Source of the DNA: Toxorhynchites rutilus septentrionalis
Taxonomy: Eukaryota > Arthropoda > Insecta > Diptera > Culicidae
Direction: 5' to 3'
Assembly: GCF_029784135.1 (NCBI RefSeq)
Contig: NC_073746.1
Location: forward strand, 299,033,614-299,097,613
Length of the DNA: 64,000 bases
Shown: positions 1-11,783 of the stretch, piece by piece
Position numbering within the stretch: the stretch's first letter is position 1
Layout: each line of letters opens with the position of its first letter
Made by a program: the position numbers and the translations under genes
The notes under the pieces: model-generated
What the model saw: the letters and a program-made list of their open reading frames with translations, nothing else
What the model was told of the DNA's origin: nothing
Databases searched by the model: none

Positions 1-1475
1 AGCGCCTTCTGACTGACACTTCTCAAAGCCAGACAATGCTGCTTTTCGGAAAGTCGCTAATAACAGTCCACTAAAGATGATGCCGAGATGACAAACAACG
101 CAAAAAAAGGGAGGGTCAGAACGAAAGACGCAAGCTGCGCAGATTCACCTAATTTAGAGCTAAGCCATTAAAATCCATTCTGCCAAATCTGTTTCAGTCG
201 GAACCAGAACGAGAACTTGGAATGACTCTTGGCGCGAACACGCCAAGTGAGTAATAATCGCCATCAATTTATCAAAACGTCGCAAACGAAAAGGAAAACA
301 ACGCGAACGGACCGGGCGAAGGAGCGAGACTTAAAACAGACCAAAAAATAGCCATTTGTCGTGTCCGTCGGTCTAAGATCTGCACCGTTTTCCCCTGCCT
401 TTGCGTTTTTTTTTGTTGGTCTCTCAGATTTGCTCTTAGCGACCCGCAGGAAGACAATTTCGGGCGGGAACTTGTCAAGATTTTAAATTTCCAGCGCTCG
501 GATTTTGTCCGTCTCCATGCTTCGCATGATGTCCATATAGTGCTCGCGGGGCCATTATTGGGAGTGAGAGCAGGATCTTCTCCTCGTCCGGGTATGTCTC
601 CGGCTGATGGTGCTGTCCGGCGTTGCCGCACTCCGTCGCCTCCGCCTCCACCCGTCAAGCCTGACGAAGTCGCACTGAAACTCGAACAATTGCCCAGCGG
701 GGACGGGACCGAAAGAGTGGAATGTTAATTAAAATTCTAAGAGACACCCAGAAATGGTTGTTCGCGGGCTGCAGGCACAAGCTGCAGGTTCAGACACTTC
801 GTGGAAAAAAATGCAAAAAAATATGCGAAACTTCCCAATAACCAGCCGAAAGTATCAATTTGGTGATGATGGGATTCTAGCGATTATTTTTTTCATTCAT
901 TGTGTTTCATTAGGGCTCACTTAACAGTGATTTTCTCCTCTTATAGGATTACTATAATTTGATGCTCGAGAAACTAGTGACAGATAGACAATACCAGTTG
1001 AATTTTATCGACGGTCCTTCTGTTATGTGGCGGATTTCGCGCCAACTCTATCAATGTATGCCAGTACTTTATCAGAGTTGATTGCTAGGCTGTGAGTGTA
1101 AAGACATCATCTAATTATGTTTTTAGCATAGAGTAACGTTCTGATTAAATCACTGTTCGTTTTCATCTCTCTCAATTTTATTACTGAACATCTTTTGTTA
1201 TATCACTTTTCTCGAAACACGAGAAATAATGTGGAAAATTCAATACGTTGTTATACTATTGAATTAAATTGGCGAATTAAGCAGAAAATAGGATTTTAAA
1301 GCATTTGTGTCAATTTTCGCTTTCAGTCGTATTCACAGCCGGCTCACAGGCATGTTCGCACTGTGGAAATTGAAGCGTACACCACTTATTTTTTTGAGAA
1401 ATTACTCTTGTACTATTTTCAAAAGCTATAATCTACCACTATGCGTGATTTCTATTGATTGGAACTGCTATTGAT
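1..1475. other. Low-repeat flank, no supported gene
   Basis: I see no recognisable repeat or protein domain here. Open frames on both strands between about 270 and 730 overlap one another and are proline/arginine-rich or low-complexity, as expected from the locally G+C-richer composition. None shows a domain, a splice signal pair or a convincing start. The first ~780 bases look richer in G+C than the rest, so this could be host non-coding DNA or an untranslated exon, but nothing in the sequence decides that. Confidence 0.4.
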
Positions 1476-1489
1476 TTTTTGTGAATGTC

Positions 1490-1533
1490 TTCTTCTGCTT
1501 CTTCTTCAATGGCACTAACGTTCCTAGAGGAAC
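1490..1533 (-). mobile_element. 44-bp 5'-truncated SINE stub with 14-bp target duplication
   Basis: On the minus strand this matches the 3' end of the full-length SINE at 11511-11783: a GTTCCTC..GGAACGTTAGTGCCATT stretch followed by GAAGAAG repeats. It is bracketed by a perfect 14-bp direct repeat TTTTTGTGAATGTC (1476-1489 and 1534-1547), which is the target-site duplication. The copy is therefore an extremely 5'-truncated LINE-mobilised insertion, not a decayed fragment. Confidence 0.85.
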
Positions 1534-1714
1534 TTTTTGTGAATGTCAACTTTGCTGAATCTGAGACTCAGATAATTGTATTGGAGCTCGGAAAAGAAAG
1601 ATAATTTTATAACACACATAATTTTCTGATAGTCACAATCAGGGTTGCCAAATATAATTTTAAAAAATCAGGAAGAATGAAAATAAAAATCAGGATAAGT
1701 CAGGATAGTTCATA

Positions 1715-1745
1715 TTGGGTTGTCCGAAAAGTTATTGTCGATTTT
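1715..1745 (+). repeat. Possible mariner-type terminal repeat fragment
   Basis: After a TA dinucleotide comes TTGGGTTGTCCGAAAAGTTA, which resembles terminal repeats of mariner-family transposons. I found no matching opposite end or transposase nearby, so this is at best an orphan end. Confidence 0.3.
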
Positions 1746-1959
1746 TGGGAAACTAGAAACATCATTTTCAATCAAAGCAGTATAATTTAATTTTATATCC
1801 ATAGTTCTGATTCACAGCTTAAATATTCTATTCTCCTAGAACATGTTTGCTTCCTCGTCGAAAACTGCTGCGAGCCATACATGTGAGAAACAGGTTGCTT
1901 TGTAATAGCTCATAATACAGAATCCATTCCAAATCCCACCAGAAACAGAGTACAGGATA

Positions 1960-2545
1960 CAACCTTTTTTTTTATGCGGGGGATAGGGACCGCACAAAAA
2001 AAGTCGCATGAGAAAAAATCGTGCAAAACTTCACCAGTAGCTTTAAAATATCGTGTTCGGTACACATTTTGAAAAAAAAAAATTTGTGCGGTAGATGGGG
2101 ACCGCATAAAAAAAGTTTCCCCCAAGAAAATAACTCAAATCCACGCCATCCACCGTTCCATTTCCTTTTGTTTCCCTGCTTTGCGATGGGACAGTTTGCC
2201 TTTTCGGTTGCGCGCTGCTCTGTTTTGTGCTTTTAGTTGCATGTCGAAACGTGTTGCTGTTAGAAATCATGTCATGCAAAAACTTAGAAAAACTTAGAGC
2301 ATTTGATGAGAGGAGGGGAATGATTTCAGAAGTTGATAATTGAGACGCAAATATGCTTTTTTTCGCATTGAAATGCATATAAACCATCGAAAAAAACTAA
2401 ATGGACGATAACTTCGTCAAATTTTCTTCAATTCATACACCGCAGAAAAAAAAATCGCGCAAAAAAAATAGCTCAAAAAAACCGCACAAGAAAAGAAAAT
2501 CGCACAAAAAAAAAATCGCACAAAAAAAACCGCACACATACAGGT
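1960..2545. repeat. CCGCACA/poly-A simple-sequence region
   Basis: Short units of the form CCGCACA followed by 6-9 A recur around 1970-2115 and again, densely, at 2440-2545. Copies at 2084 (TTTGTGCGGTAGATGGGGACCG) and near 1975 are partly inverted relative to each other. Open frames crossing this stretch are composed of Lys/Phe-rich low-complexity sequence and are not genes. Confidence 0.6.
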
Positions 2546-2842
2546 TTTACTGTATATCTTCCTTCGGGTGAAGACCGGATATGTAAAAGAAATCATAAGC
2601 ATGGTATAAATCCTCGCATAAGGGGAAATGCTAGTGCTTCGCCTGACTTTTTGATCGTTTATATTTTTTCCGAAAAACCTACAACATCACTACAGTTAAT
2701 TACAGAGAAATCAATATTCAAATTTTCACTGCATTCATCATCCATGCTTTGGAATAAATCATTACTCAACAAATGAGTGGTAGACTTGTTGAAATTTTCC
2801 TAATTTTTATGATATTTAGTACGGGTATAGATATATTTACCA

Positions 2843-3033
2843 ATACAAAGAAAGGACAATCAGAAAGAGATAAAGAGAGTGATGTTCATGAAGATAGGGA
2901 TGAACAAAAAAAATGGAATAGATATAGGACCAGGATGTAGCTGTTCTGAAATATGTGAACTTTACTTTTTAGCTGCTATTAAATACCAGAGTCGACAAGA
3001 AAATGGAATACGACTCTTAACTCTCATCTAATT
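2843..3033 (+). repeat. Direct repeat copy 1 (~185 bp)
   Basis: This segment, beginning near AAAGGACAATCAGAAAGAGA and running through the motif GGAATACGACTCTTAACTCT, is repeated in the same orientation 702 bp downstream at 3545-3729 with few differences. It contains no open frame of note. The pair could be two copies of a short dispersed repeat or the remains of terminal direct repeats; no TG..CA ends were seen. Confidence 0.75.
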
Positions 3034-3544
3034 AAAGTTTATTCTACTTTGAACCAGAACAAATTACATATAAAATCTTTTTATATTGACTATGGATTAA
3101 AAAAATTCTCTTGGGTAACACAAAACTCTGAAACGTATTCCTACATTTATAATTCTAGGGATACATCTACATACACATTATCCTCAATAAAGCAATGCTG
3201 CTCCTCAAACTTAATCTCGTTGTAATTTAATAAATTCGTCAGACAATTTGATTTCATGAAATTTTCTAGCACTGTTTTGGGAAGCCACGAAACAATTGAG
3301 ACTAGAGATAAAAAAAAAATTGTACAAAGTTTGATTTAATGTAAGATATATACAAGTGCGAACCGGAGAACTATCATGACAGAAAACTTTGGTATGCAAA
3401 CCATTATATTTAAATAATGTAAAGAGTACAAAAATCAGGATAAATTGAGTGTTCGTCACGATATCAGGGAGCGTGCTAAAATGTCTGGGAAATTCTGAAA
3501 AATCAGGAAGGTTGGCATCTCTGGTCACAATAGTCACATTTTCA

Positions 3545-3729
3545 ATATAGAGAAAGGACAATCAAAAAAAGATGAAGAGAGTGATGTTCATGAAGATAGG
3601 GATGAACAAAAAAAATGGAATAGATACAGGACCAGGAAGTAGCTGTTCTGAAATATGTGAACTTTACTTTACTTAAATACCGGAGTCGACAAGAAAATGG
3701 AATACGACTCTCAACTCTCATCTAATTAC
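3545..3729 (+). repeat. Direct repeat copy 2 (~185 bp)
   Basis: Partner of the repeat at 2843-3033, offset by 702 bp. The two diverge at single bases and copy 2 lacks a short segment after TTTACTTT. The 510 bp between the copies shows no protein similarity that I recognise. Confidence 0.75.
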
Positions 3730-4547
3730 AAGCCACAGACACACCATTCGCCTGCGGGAATAATATGACATGAGTTATCTTACGTGATTTATTAATTTTA
3801 TTTTCTTCACATTTGGAGTATAACAATATGATTTCATAGATTTCATAGATTTCATAGATTCCATAGATATATTTCATAACACTCACTTCGATAAACCCTA
3901 TTGACGAGAAAACGCGATTTAGAAAAAAAAGCGTATTTTGGCGGAATATTTAAATTATCTAAAATTTGTTTTAACTTAAAACCTTGAAAGCTGGTGTTAT
4001 TAGTATTCTAACACAATGTGTTACCGAAATGTATTACATTTCGTCGCACCTTGCATCAGAACCCCTTGAAATGTATAAACAATAAAGAGATCTAGAGATC
4101 ATTCGAGGCATTGTGAAATTCACCTAGATTATAACGATACCATTGTGCGCGAGTGAATTGAATACGCAGATAATTGCAGTCGAAATTAATTTAAATAATT
4201 CGTTGAATTATTTCTTGTCATCCTGAGTAAGAATCGAAATTATTATTTTTATAAAAAATGTAAAAATATTAAATAATTTCTGAATTTATAGGATATTGAT
4301 AAAAATAAGAGTCTGTCCAATTGTATGCAGGACAACTCATACCTAGGAGACTAAATGTAAGAAGGAATTTCTATATTTATACCTACAAATAATATGGATC
4401 AATTAATTCTAGGAATTTTATAATTTTTTGTCCTGTGGAATAAAGGAAATTTATGAAATCAGAAAACCTGCATATAATTTTGTTGACAACATTTTGCAAC
4501 ACTATGAGCTTTACGATTTGAATGTCTTCTAAACTTATATTACACTA
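3730..4547. other. A+T-rich interval with nothing recognised
   Basis: No repeat shared with the rest of the window and no credible open frame. A short ATTTCATAG tandem (four imperfect units) lies near 3830-3875. Confidence 0.4.
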
Positions 4548-5060
4548 GCTGACCCGGCAAACTTCGTCCCGCCCAAAATTTGTTTTTTGCTATCAATACC
4601 TTCAAACATTCACATTTTCTTACTAAGCGCAAGTTCATGAGTCCAATCGCAGAACTGTTCATTGATTGATCTTCTAGTCGACCGCGTTGGATTTACCTTT
4701 TACTAAAAAATTCCTAGTACTTCTACCGAAACTCATCTTTATAATATCAGATTATTTTCAGACACAATTCTCAAGATTTTTCAACCACTTGCAAATAACA
4801 TGTTTCTCGAGAAATGCAGAAATTTGTGTGTTCCATTTGTATGGGAGACCCCCTTAGAGAGGGGGCGGAGTGTCGAACCACCTTAGAAATGCTTCTTCCC
4901 TATACAACCTCCACATGCCAAATTTAGTTCCGTTTGCTTGATTAGTTCTTGAATTATGCGAATGCGTATGCTTGATTTGTATGGCAGTCCTCCTCCTCCC
5001 TTAGAGAGACGGGAGGAGTGTCTATTCGTCATAGGAACGTTTTGTGTCCCAAATGAATTT
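4548..5060 (+). repeat. Dispersed repeat G, short copy
   Basis: It begins with CACTAGCTGACCCGGCAAAC and matches the start of the longer copy at 30093 over roughly 200 bp, then contains about two units of the 142-151 bp tandem core (marker: CAGAAATTTGTGT.., a CCCCCTTAGAGAGGGG run and ACCACC..AGAAA). I recognise this as a common insect dispersed repeat but cannot assign it to a class. Confidence 0.7.
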
Positions 5061-5159
5061 CGCGAAAAAATACCATATTGAGTAATGAAACACTGTTTAA
5101 ATGCAATCAAAGCTTAAGTGTTCGGAATTTGAGACAAAACGGTATGATATAAAGCCATT

Positions 5160-5818
5160 CCATGCCAAACCGATATAGATAAATTTCATGTTAACTCGTC
5201 CTAGGAGTTGCCAGCACCATCTCAGATAGTAGTGAAACGTTGTGGGTGTAAAGACATGGGTCATTTAAGTAACTTTGCTACTTTTGGAAAAGGCCCAAAT
5301 TGTTTTTCTTAATTTTTTGCGAAAAATTATTACTTGAAAATTATAGTACCTACAAAATTCTAATTATAGGATGAAATGCAGGAAATTGTTTAAATTTTCA
5401 TAAAAAAATACATTTTTTTATAGGTTTTGTCGAAAAAAAACTATTTTAAAAATCAAAACTCAAAAACGTATTATTTTAAAATTTAAAAAAAAATCTGAAT
5501 AACCCTTATAATTTCCAACAAGTCGTTCATACAGTCGAAAGATGGGCACTTTTACAGGGGAAAAGTTTTTCTAACAATAACTTTTTCATGTTTTCTTCGA
5601 AAAAAATTACAACTAATCCAAATATTTTTTAAAGTCGAGATAGCGATATAAGAATTTGACAAAGTTTTCGATCTTATTAAAATATGAACTTTCATCGAAG
5701 ACGTCAACTTTCTACCTTCAATAGTTTCTGGAATAGAAGACATTTTTGTATGAAGACTCCTGAAAAAAACAATGTTTTACTCGTAACATTTTTGTGCGTA
5801 AATTCTCGCGTTTGACAT
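5160..5818 (+). repeat. Foldback-like repeat U, left part
   Basis: Shares with 12560-13200, in inverted orientation, motifs such as AAACGTTGTGGGTGTAAA and GATGGGCACTTTTACAGG. It is continued on the far side of the I element at 11446, so the LINE landed inside U. It is A+T-rich with long A and T runs and has no coding potential. Confidence 0.75.
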
Positions 5819-6184
5819 TTATTTATTTTTTATTTAAATCGTTTATTTTTACAGGCTCAGTTACATAGGTTTAAAGGAGCCGAACTCCTTACTGTATTGT
5901 TACTAGTATATAAACATTGTTCCTTAATTCTAATGTTAATAATATAGGAAACCGATTACTCGCGGTCGACTCGAGTTTAGAAGGGTGACATATTTTCTTC
6001 AGGAAAAGGAGGGGATATGAGGATATGTTGACAATGATCACACTCACACTCTCAATCACACTCATCACACTCAATTCTTAAACCTATCTTATATCTAATA
6101 TGTATTTACATTTCATCTTATTCTTAAGAAGGGATCCGATCTCTCACAAAGGAAAAGGAAAAAAAACTAAGGGTGTAAGGACAA

Positions 6185-9100
6185 TCACACACGAAGATCG
6201 ATAGCTTTAAGGAATACATATATTTGGGACATGTAATCAAGGTCTAACCGAGCCAACACGTCTCTCACCGGCATCATGGGCTGCCTTCCTCGGGCCCGAA
6301 GGGTGACTACTAAATTCGATCTGGCGACAAGATACAGCTCGCACGACCAAACAACGTGCTCGATGTCGTGGTAACCTTGGCCACAAATACAAAGATTGTT
6401 GTCGGCAAGATTAATACGAAAGAGTAGCGCATCTAACGAACAGTGATTGGACATGAGTCGGGAGAAGGTGCGAATAAAGTCCCGACTCAAGTCCAGACTT
6501 TTGAACCATGGTTTGAGGCTAACCTTAGGGATAATCGAGTGGAGCCACCGGCCCAATTCATCTTCGTTCCATTTACGTTGCCAGTTAACTATGGTATTTT
6601 TGCGGACTAAAGAATAAAATTCATTGAAGGCGATTTGACGCTGATAAATATCGCCTTCAATTGCACCTACCTTTGCTAATGAGTCAGCCCTCTCATTACC
6701 CGGAATTGAGCAATGTGAAGGGACCCAGACAAAGGTAATGACATAACAGCGTCTGGATAAAGCACTCAAAATTTCTCGTATTCTCTCAAGGAAGTACGGC
6801 GAATGCTTTTCCGGCCTCACTGAACGGATAGCTTCGACAGAGCTAAGACTATCCGTTACAATGTAATAGTGTTCAACAGGTCGTGAGACGACGCTGTCCA
6901 GCGCCCAGTGTATCGCTGCCAATTCAGCAATATACACTGAGCAAGGATTCTGAAGACTGTGTGAGGTGCTAAAAAATTCGTTGAACACTCCAAATCCTGT
7001 GGACTCATTCATAGAGGACCCATCAGTAAAGTACATATTATCACAATTGATATCCCCATACTTTGCATCGAAGATCGTTGGAGCGATCCTCGATCGAAGA
7101 TAGTCTGATGTTCCATGGATATCCTGCTTCATGGACAGATCAAAATGCACAGAGGAATTGATGTAGTCAGGAAAACAAACACGGTTGGGAATATACGAAG
7201 AAGGATTAACCTGCATGGAGACGAATTCATGATATGAGCTCATGAATCCAGAATGAAAATTTAGCTCGATCAGCTGCTCAAAATTTCCGATCACCAATGG
7301 GTTCATAACCTTACACCGGATGAGGAACCGAAGAGATAATAAATTGAAGCGATCTTTTAGTGGGAGTACGCCTGCCAAAACCTCGAGACTCATGGTATGC
7401 GTTGAGGGCATACATCCCAACGCAATACGGAGACAAAGATACTGAATTCGCTCGAGTTTAATGAGGTGTGTTTTGGCAGCTGATTGAAAACAGAAACTGC
7501 CATACTCCATCACTGAGAGGATAGTTGTTCGATACAACATTATAAGATCTTCGGGATGGGCTCCCCACCATGTGCCGGTAATTGTACGGAGAAAGTTTAT
7601 TCTTTGTTGACATTTTTTTACTCAGATACCTAATATGGGCCCCCCAAGTACATTTGGAGTCGAACCAGACCCCAAGATACTTGAATGACATAGCATGAGT
7701 GATCGGTTTACCCAAAAGTTGAAGCTTTGGTTTTGCTGGTTTATGCTTCCTAGAAAAAACCACCATCTCTGTTTTCTCCGTGGAGAATTCGATCCCTAGC
7801 CCAATGGCCCAGGTTGAAAAATTGTTCAAAGTATCTTGTAAGGATTCTTGCAGGTCGGATTCGTTTGATCCTACGACAGACACCACTCCATCATCTGCAA
7901 GTTGTCTTAGGCTGCAATTTTGTGTAAGGCAATTGTCAATGTCGCTTACGTAGAAGTTGTACAAAAGGGGGCTTAAACATGAGCCCTGGGGGAGTCCCAT
8001 GTAAGAGACCCGACTTACTGCCGAATCTCCGTGAGAAAACTTCAAATGTTTCTCACAAAGCAAGTTATATAACATATTATTCAATAGAGGCGGCAGACCC
8101 CGAGAGTGTAATTTGTCTGACAAAACCTCTATTGAAACAGAATCAAAGCCCCCCTTTATGTCCAAGAATACTGAAGCCATTTGTTTTTTTTCGGCGTAAG
8201 CCATTTGAATTTCTGAAGAAAGCAACGCAAGACAATCATTCGTCCCTTGCCCCTGCGGAACCCATATTGTGTATCTGAGAGTAGGCCATTCGTTTCAACC
8301 CATCGATCAAGGCGAAACAAGATCATTTTCTCCAACAATTTCCGTATACAAGACAGCATTGCTATTGGGCGGTACGAATTGAAGTCGGACGCGGGTTTTC
8401 CGGGTTTTTGAATAGCTATAACTCGTACTTGTCTCCAATCATCTGGAACAATATTATGCTCCAGAAACCGATTGAATAAGTTCAACAAGCGATGTTTCGC
8501 CACATCAGGGAGATTTTTCAGCAAGTTGAACTTAATTCTATCCGATCCCGGAGCAGAATTGTTACATGAAAGGAGAGCAAGAGAGAATTCTACCATCGAA
8601 AACTCGGAATCAAGATCGCACCTATCTTGTGGTATATCTCGAATAATTCTTTGCACTGGAGCGGAATCGGGACAAACCTTTCGTGCAGAATTAAAAATCC
8701 ATCGATGTGAATATTCCTCGCTTTCATTGGATGAAGAGCGATTTCTCATGTTTCGAGCCACTTTCCATAATTTTTTCATTGACGTTTCTCGTGATAAACC
8801 TCCCACGAAATTTCGCCAATAAGCACGTTTTTTCCCTTTGATCAAGTTTTTAAATTGATTTTCAAGGTCCAAATACGTTTGAAAATTCTCAATGGTTCCA
8901 CGTTTCCGAAAAGCTTTAAATGCATTCGATTTATCTCCATAAAGCTTGGAACACTGGCCATCGCACCATGGATTGGGAGGCCTTCGACGAATAGTGGAAC
9001 CTGGGATGGGTTTCGTTTGAGCGCGAACCGCGCTGTCATAGATCAAACGAGAAATGAAGTTATACTCCTCCAATGGAGGCAAACCATCTCTGGAATTGAT

Positions 9101-9871
9101 GGCTAGAGCAATCGCGTCCGCATATTTTTTCCAGTCAAAGTGTCTTGTGAGGTCTTATGCCATGTTTATTGATTCAGAAGAATTCAACCCATTGGTGATG
9201 GTAATTTTGATTGGCAAGTGGTCACTACCGTTGGGATCCTGGATTACATTCCACTTGCAATCTAACGATAGTGAATTCGAGCAAAGCGAGAGGTCAAGAG
9301 CACTTGGGTTAGCAGGAGGTTTAGGCACACGTGTTGTTTCCCCAGTGTTCAAAACGGTCATATTGAAGCTGTTACAAAGGTCATATATCAACGATGAACG
9401 ATTATCGTCGTACGGTTCCCTCCAGGCAGTTCCGTGAGAGTTGAAGTCTCCCAAGATTAATCGTGGCTCAGGAAGGAGTGAGCACATGTCAACAAGTTGC
9501 TTGCGGCTAACCGCAGCTCTCGGAGGCCAATACAAGCTGACTATACAGAGGTCTTTGCCTCTGATGTTTGCATGACAAGCAACAGCTTCGATCCCTCCAA
9601 TAGGTGGAAGGTCAATTCTAAAAAATGAGTGGCACTTATTGATCCCCAAAAGCACCCCTCCGTATCTATCATCACGGTCCAAGCGTATAATATTAAAATC
9701 GTGGAAAAAGATATCATCTCGCGAAGAAAGCCAAGTTTCGGACAGAGCAAAAACATCACAATTGAAGTAATGAATTAAAAATTTGAATGTATCCAATTTA
9801 GGAATAAGACTACGACAATTCCACTGTAAAACAGTGATATCTCCGACCTCTCTATTTGAATTAGACATCAA
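6185..9871 (-). pseudogene. I-clade ORF2: endonuclease, reverse transcriptase, RNase H (broken)
   Basis: This ORF would encode a protein of about 1,230 residues that nicks the target and copies the element RNA into it. From the N-terminus: an AP-endonuclease domain (LQWNCRS, LSETWL, ILGDFNSHG, GSDHLPI); a reverse transcriptase with YGFRRGKG, the FDSV motif, GLPQGSCLSPLLYN and LADDGV; an RNase H domain with FTDGSS, AELAAIHWALD, VTDSLSSVEAIR and SHCSIPGNERADS; and a terminal Cys/His segment CICGQGYHDIEHVVWSC. The start at 9871 overlaps the end of ORF1 by 11 bases. Breaks: an in-frame TAA at 9155-9157 just after the endonuclease, a one-base loss near 8247 in the GGGA of the RKG motif region, and a one-base gain in an A run near 7612. 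The frames join cleanly across all three. Confidence 0.92.
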
Positions 9872-10976
9872 GAGAGATAATCATCGTAAGGAGGGGCCAT
9901 GTTTGCATCAATTGTTGCAAAATTGTCTTTAATACTGGAAGCATTGAGATGACAATGGTTCTGATGGAGTCGGAAACATTAAAACACTTGAAGATTTGAT
10001 CCAAAAGGTCAGACAACTTTATAAATCCCGATTGGGAAGTTGAACTGGATGGAAAAATAGGGACAGTAGGGGTTTTTGATGTCCCCTCGAGTGCTGGGTC
10101 GTTCGAAGATGAAATATTCCCACGAAAACCAGGAGGAACCTGATTTTGCTTGTCCGCTGCACTTGATTTTTTAGGCAAGCTAACAGAGGATATAACCGTG
10201 GGGACTTGTTCTTGAACTTTAGGAGTGGTCACATTTTTGCCCCGGGGATTCCCTTTGAAAATAAACGGTGTGCCCCCGCTAGCTGTATCCGCTTCCATTT
10301 CGTCAACTGGCAACGTAGCGAAGACATTGTGTGTATTGATTGGTTGTTGTTCTTGAGCCAGTGGAGAAGCGCCCTTCAAAATTTCTGCGAAAGTGCGTTT
10401 AGAGCGTTCCCTCAAAGAGCGCTTCTGTTTCTCCCAGCGAGCCTTGTATGTTTCACAAGCTGAGAGCACGTGTGGGGATCCCCCGCAATATGGACACTTA
10501 TGCTCAGTCGCACTGCAGGATTTCCCCTCATGTTGTTCTCCGCAAGTGGCACATCGTTCTTTATTGGCACAATAAGCAGCCGTGTGACCAACTGACTTGC
10601 ACTTTAGACAAGTCATTGGCTTTGGAATAAAAAGTCGCACGGCTAACCTCAATTTATCTACCATCACGTAGTCAGGGAGAGCTGAACCAGCGAAGGTAAC
10701 TCGAAACGAGTTGGACGGCGTAAATTCCTTTTCTTCTCCTTCATGGGAGACTGTTCCGAGCTGGCGGCAACCCAAGATCTTAACAGTCGTCGAGGGCAGT
10801 TTTTTAAAACGGCCGGTACCTTCACTCGTAATGTATTCGCACGTCAAGCCCGTTTCGGTTATCACACCCTCAATTTCGACTATGTGAGAGGGAATGTAGA
10901 CCCGATACTCAATTGTAAAATGCTGATCGACAACAATCTTGTTTGCGTCTTTTCGATCATTCACGACAACTCGCAA
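9861..10976 (-). CDS. I-clade ORF1 gag-like nucleic-acid-binding protein, N-terminus missing
   Basis: An open frame of about 371 residues. Residues 123-174 contain three zinc knuckles: CLKCKSVGHTAAYC (CX2CX4HX4C), CATCGEQHEGKSC and CPYCGGSPHVLSAC. They are followed by a basic stretch (RWEKQKRSLRERSKRTF). In this family ORF1 coats the element RNA in the ribonucleoprotein. The upstream half resembles the conserved region before the knuckles in I-clade ORF1s. No ATG is available: the frame opens after a TAA at 10986-10988, the first codon quoted for it is TTG, and the first internal Met is residue 105. The sequence above it is A+T-rich and non-coding, so the N-terminus has probably been deleted. 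Confidence 0.85.
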   Translation of the reverse strand: MRVVVNDRKDANKIVVDQHFTIEYRVYIPSHIVEIEGVITETGLTCEYITSEGTGRFKKLPSTTVKILGCRQLGTVSHEGEEKEFTPSNSFRVTFAGSALPDYVMVDKLRLAVRLFIPKPMTCLKCKSVGHTAAYCANKERCATCGEQHEGKSCSATEHKCPYCGGSPHVLSACETYKARWEKQKRSLRERSKRTFAEILKGASPLAQEQQPINTHNVFATLPVDEMEADTASGGTPFIFKGNPRGKNVTTPKVQEQVPTVISSVSLPKKSSAADKQNQVPPGFRGNISSSNDPALEGTSKTPTVPIFPSSSTSQSGFIKLSDLLDQIFKCFNVSDSIRTIVISMLPVLKTILQQLMQTWPLLTMIISLDV

Positions 10977-11445
10977 TTTGTTTTTTTAAAATAATATTTC
11001 ACAATAATAATTATTCACAAAAACAAACAAAAAACAAACTTATAATTAATAAATATTTTCTCTCACTATATTCAATCTTATTCACCTATGAACGCACTCC
11101 AGTGCAGATGAACGGGAGCGTGCTGAAAGCTCGTTGGTGGTGGGAATGTGGCTACGACACCACTACACACAGTCGTCGGTGAAAGCTTACCCGCACTGTC
11201 ACTGTTGGCACGATGACTCGGCGAAATCTCCAATGTCGGCGAAGCAGTGACAAAACAAAAACCAATGCTTGGCTTTCCGAGGATGAAAGCCTCTATCCAC
11301 TTGCAGGCAGGGCACTTCACTCACTATCCAGATAGCGAAATGAACTCTTCAGCGGCAAAAAAAAACAACAATCACGCGGTAACCGATAACGGAACTTGGA
11401 CGCGACTTTCCTTCGTCTGGTTACTTCGGGCAATCGGCGAAGAAT

Positions 11446-11510
11446 GCGTTTGACATGTCCTTGATAAATTTCTGAATAGGAAAAAGTTTTCGGAACATGC
11501 AAATCGCGAT
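11446..11510 (+). repeat. Repeat U between the LINE and the SINE
   Basis: This 65-bp piece continues repeat U after the LINE insertion. It matches, inverted, about 12510-12570 (ACATGT..TTGA.A.ATTTCT.AATAG.AAAAAG). It ends with AAATCGCGAT, the left copy of the SINE target duplication. Confidence 0.7.
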
Positions 11511-11783
11511 GTGCACCCGTGGCCGAGTGGTTAGCGTCTCACATTATCATGCCGGGTGTTCGGGTTCGATTCCCGTTCTGGTCGGAGGGATTTTTCGTCA
11601 AAGAAATTTCCTTCGACTTGCACTGTGGTCACGCGTATTCTAGAGCTTGCCCCTCGGAATACATTCAAGGCGTGTTATTTGGCTGAAGAAATCTCAACTT
11701 AGTATTACTAAATGACGCTAGTTAATGCATACGTTGAGACGGCAAAAGTTCCACAGGGAACGTGAACGCCATTCAAGAAGAAG
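11511..11783 (+). mobile_element. tRNA-derived SINE, complete, with 10-bp target duplication
   Basis: A 273-bp element with an RNA polymerase III A box (TGGCCGAGTGGTTAGCG) and B box (GGTTCGATTCCCG), a non-tRNA body and a tail of GAAGAAG-type repeats. Flanked by AAATCGCGAT at 11501-11510 and 11784-11793. The tRNA-like part lacks a consistent acceptor stem and is not a working tRNA gene. I recognise the body as a mosquito SINE type but am not sure of its published name. The short stub at 1490-1533 belongs to the same family. Confidence 0.9.

Larger units (their letters stand above)
5819..11445 (-). mobile_element. Nearly full-length I-clade non-LTR retrotransposon (MosquI-like)
   Basis: A 5.6-kb LINE on the minus strand with a 5' region (~10977-11445), ORF1 with three zinc knuckles, ORF2 with endonuclease, reverse transcriptase and RNase H, a 3' UTR of ~360 bp and a 3' tail of TAAA-like repeats (plus-strand TTTATTTATTTTTTATTT at 5818-5835). 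It is flanked by an exact 11-bp duplication, GCGTTTGACAT, at 5808-5818 and 11446-11456. The RNase H domain plus knuckle-type ORF1 points to the I clade. ORF2 carries one stop and two single-base frameshifts, and ORF1 lacks its N-terminus, so the copy is dead but fairly young. Confidence 0.9.

Noticed and set aside
2043..2602. Minus-strand frames of 61-114 codons
   Set aside because: Composed of CCGCACA and poly-A derived low-complexity residues.
11511..11590. Possible tRNA gene (A and B boxes)
   Set aside because: The boxes are the head of a SINE with tail and target duplication; no complete acceptor-stem cloverleaf.
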